7,013 nt of DNA from an uncultured Pedobacter sp. Lineage in GTDB: Bacteria > Bacteroidota > Bacteroidia > Sphingobacteriales > Sphingobacteriaceae. The stretch spans positions 1 to 7,013 of the forward strand of contig NZ_CAMLHF010000245.1 in the NCBI RefSeq assembly GCF_946479715.1. The letters are read 5' to 3'. A model generated the notes under the pieces. It did no database searches. It was given only the letters and a program-made list of their open reading frames with translations, and was not told where the DNA came from. The position numbers were made by a program, and so were the translations under genes. Every line of letters starts with the position of its first letter. Within the stretch, counting starts at the first letter, position 1. This document shows positions 5,806-7,013 of this stretch, piece by piece.

Positions 5806-7013
5806 ATGAAGAAAAATGATACTCAAACAGTTTCATGTTATGGCTATTCTGTACGTAAATTATTCAGTTTCCTGTCCTTACGGACAGTGATAATTGGTTT
5901 TTTACTTACCGGTTCAGCAGCCTTTGGGCAAACCATTAATATTACGGGAACAGTAAAGGACGGCGGAGGGGGAGCCATACCCGGTGTAGGCGTAAGGGTA
6001 AAAAATGCCAAAGTATCTACACAGACTGATGCAAATGGTAAATACAGCATTACAGTTCCCGATGCCAATTCAACTCTTGTGTTTTCTTACATTGGCCTTG
6101 TTTCGCAGGAAGCAGTTGTGGGCAATAAAAAGGTAATTGATATTACCCTGAAAGAGGATGAATCTGCATTGGACGAGGTTGTAGTAACCGGGTACGGCGA
6201 AAAAGTTAAAAAACGTGACCTTACCGGTTCAATATCATCTGTAACTGCAAAAGATATTGCAGAGCGCCAGCCGCTTACTTTATTTGATGCATTACAGGGA
6301 CAAGCCTCTGGTGTGTTGGTTACCAATGATAATGGTGATCCGGCCGGACAGGGAACTATCCAGATCCGTGGAGCTTCTTCAATAAATGCGTCGGGTACCG
6401 GTCCTTTGTATGTAATCGATGGAATCATTAGTGAAAACGGGAATTATATAAACCCGTCAGACATTGAATCATTTGAAATCCTTAAAGATGTGGCATCTGC
6501 AGCTATTTATGGTGCAAGGGGCGCAAATGGTGTAATCATCATAACCACTAAAAGAGGTAAAGAAGGCAAACCACTTATTGGCGTTCAGTATACTTATAAC
6601 AGAGGTGAATTAGCAAATAAATTAAGAACGATCTCTGCTGATGAGCTTAGGTTTTACAGGATGATTAGAGGTGGTGGTGCCGGAATTGGTGGAAATGTGG
6701 ATTCTATTAACCCTTATCTGAATGCCGATAATGATTATCAGGAGCTATTGTTCAGAACATCAGAAAAGCACACAGTTAACTTGAGTTTAAGTGGTGGTTC
6801 AAAAGGAATAACTTATTACGGAGGTTTAAACTACGTAGACAATCAGGCCATTGCATTAAACAGCTGGATTAAAAGAATACAGTCGAAATTAAACGTAGAA
6901 TATGCCATATCAGATAAGCTTACCATCAGCAACAACCTTGCTTTTGCTTATCAGACGGGAAATATCCTTAACATTCAGAATACGGCAAGGCAGATATTTG
7001 AGCGTAATCCGTG
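5806..7013 (+). CDS. SusC/RagA-type TonB-dependent outer-membrane transporter, N-terminal part
   Basis: Open from ATG 5806 to the window edge without a stop: 402 full codons of a protein that is normally about 1000 residues. In order: signal peptide 1-41 with a long polar start, then VIIGFLLTGSAAFG and cleavage before Gln42; CarboxypepD_reg-like domain about 45-117 (ITGTVKDG, DANGKYSITV); TonB-box-like segment DEVVVTGYG at 123-131; plug domain about 137-250 with the SusC signatures LYVIDGI, DIESFEILKDVASAAIYGAR and GANGVIIITTKRG; then the first barrel strands. The family imports glycan fragments across the outer membrane with a SusD lipoprotein lid, driven by TonB-ExbBD; susD would be expected just downstream. 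No STN domain precedes the carboxypeptidase-like domain, which argues against control by an ECF sigma/anti-sigma pair and fits control by the upstream HTCS or AraC protein. Substrate cannot be told. The call as SusC-like is secure; 3' truncation is due to the window. Confidence 0.96.
   Translation, partial: MKKNDTQTVSCYGYSVRKLFSFLSLRTVIIGFLLTGSAAFGQTINITGTVKDGGGGAIPGVGVRVKNAKVSTQTDANGKYSITVPDANSTLVFSYIGLVSQEAVVGNKKVIDITLKEDESALDEVVVTGYGEKVKKRDLTGSISSVTAKDIAERQPLTLFDALQGQASGVLVTNDNGDPAGQGTIQIRGASSINASGTGPLYVIDGIISENGNYINPSDIESFEILKDVASAAIYGARGANGVIIITTKRGKEGKPLIGVQYTYNRGELANKLRTISADELRFYRMIRGGGAGIGGNVDSINPYLNADNDYQELLFRTSEKHTVNLSLSGGSKGITYYGGLNYVDNQAIALNSWIKRIQSKLNVEYAISDKLTISNNLAFAYQTGNILNIQNTARQIFERNP

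Noticed and set aside
6087..6428. 113-codon minus-strand open frame
   Set aside because: Lies antisense within the susC gene, whose plus-strand translation shows clear SusC motifs. The minus-strand product has no recognisable domain.

Overview
The window looks like part of a polysaccharide utilisation locus (PUL) from a member of the Bacteroidota. The evidence is a hybrid two-component system (HTCS) and a SusC/RagA-type TonB-dependent transporter, both hallmarks of that phylum, together with AT-rich intergenic DNA, A-rich start regions and no Shine-Dalgarno sequences. A Sphingobacteriaceae (Pedobacter-like) host is my best guess; it rests on the general look of the proteins and no database search was possible.

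Layout, all genes on the + strand: (1) positions 1-485, the last 160 residues of an FAD-dependent oxidoreductase; (2) 567-4646, a complete 1359-residue HTCS with signal peptide, 14 propeller repeats, Y_Y_Y domain, one membrane segment, histidine kinase, receiver and AraC-type DNA-binding domain; (3) 4830-5711, a complete 293-residue stand-alone AraC regulator with an N-terminal cupin sensor; (4) 5806 to the window end, the first 402 codons of a SusC-like outer-membrane transporter. The three gaps (81, 183 and 94 nt) contain small repeats and weak hairpins. The most structured is the susC leader, where an 11-bp direct repeat flanks a 6-bp-stem hairpin.

How they may work together (inference): the HTCS periplasmic propellers would sense a released glycan fragment, and phosphorelay from His850 to Asp1161 would let its AraC domain activate transcription of susC and the genes that follow. 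The cupin-AraC protein probably reads a second, cytoplasmic signal, so the locus may have two regulatory inputs. The oxidoreductase may be an enzyme of the same locus. The substrate cannot be named from this window.

I see no RNA genes, insertion sequences, CRISPR arrays or phage genes. Each gene belongs to a known family. The points worth a second look are the double regulator arrangement and the intergenic motifs.
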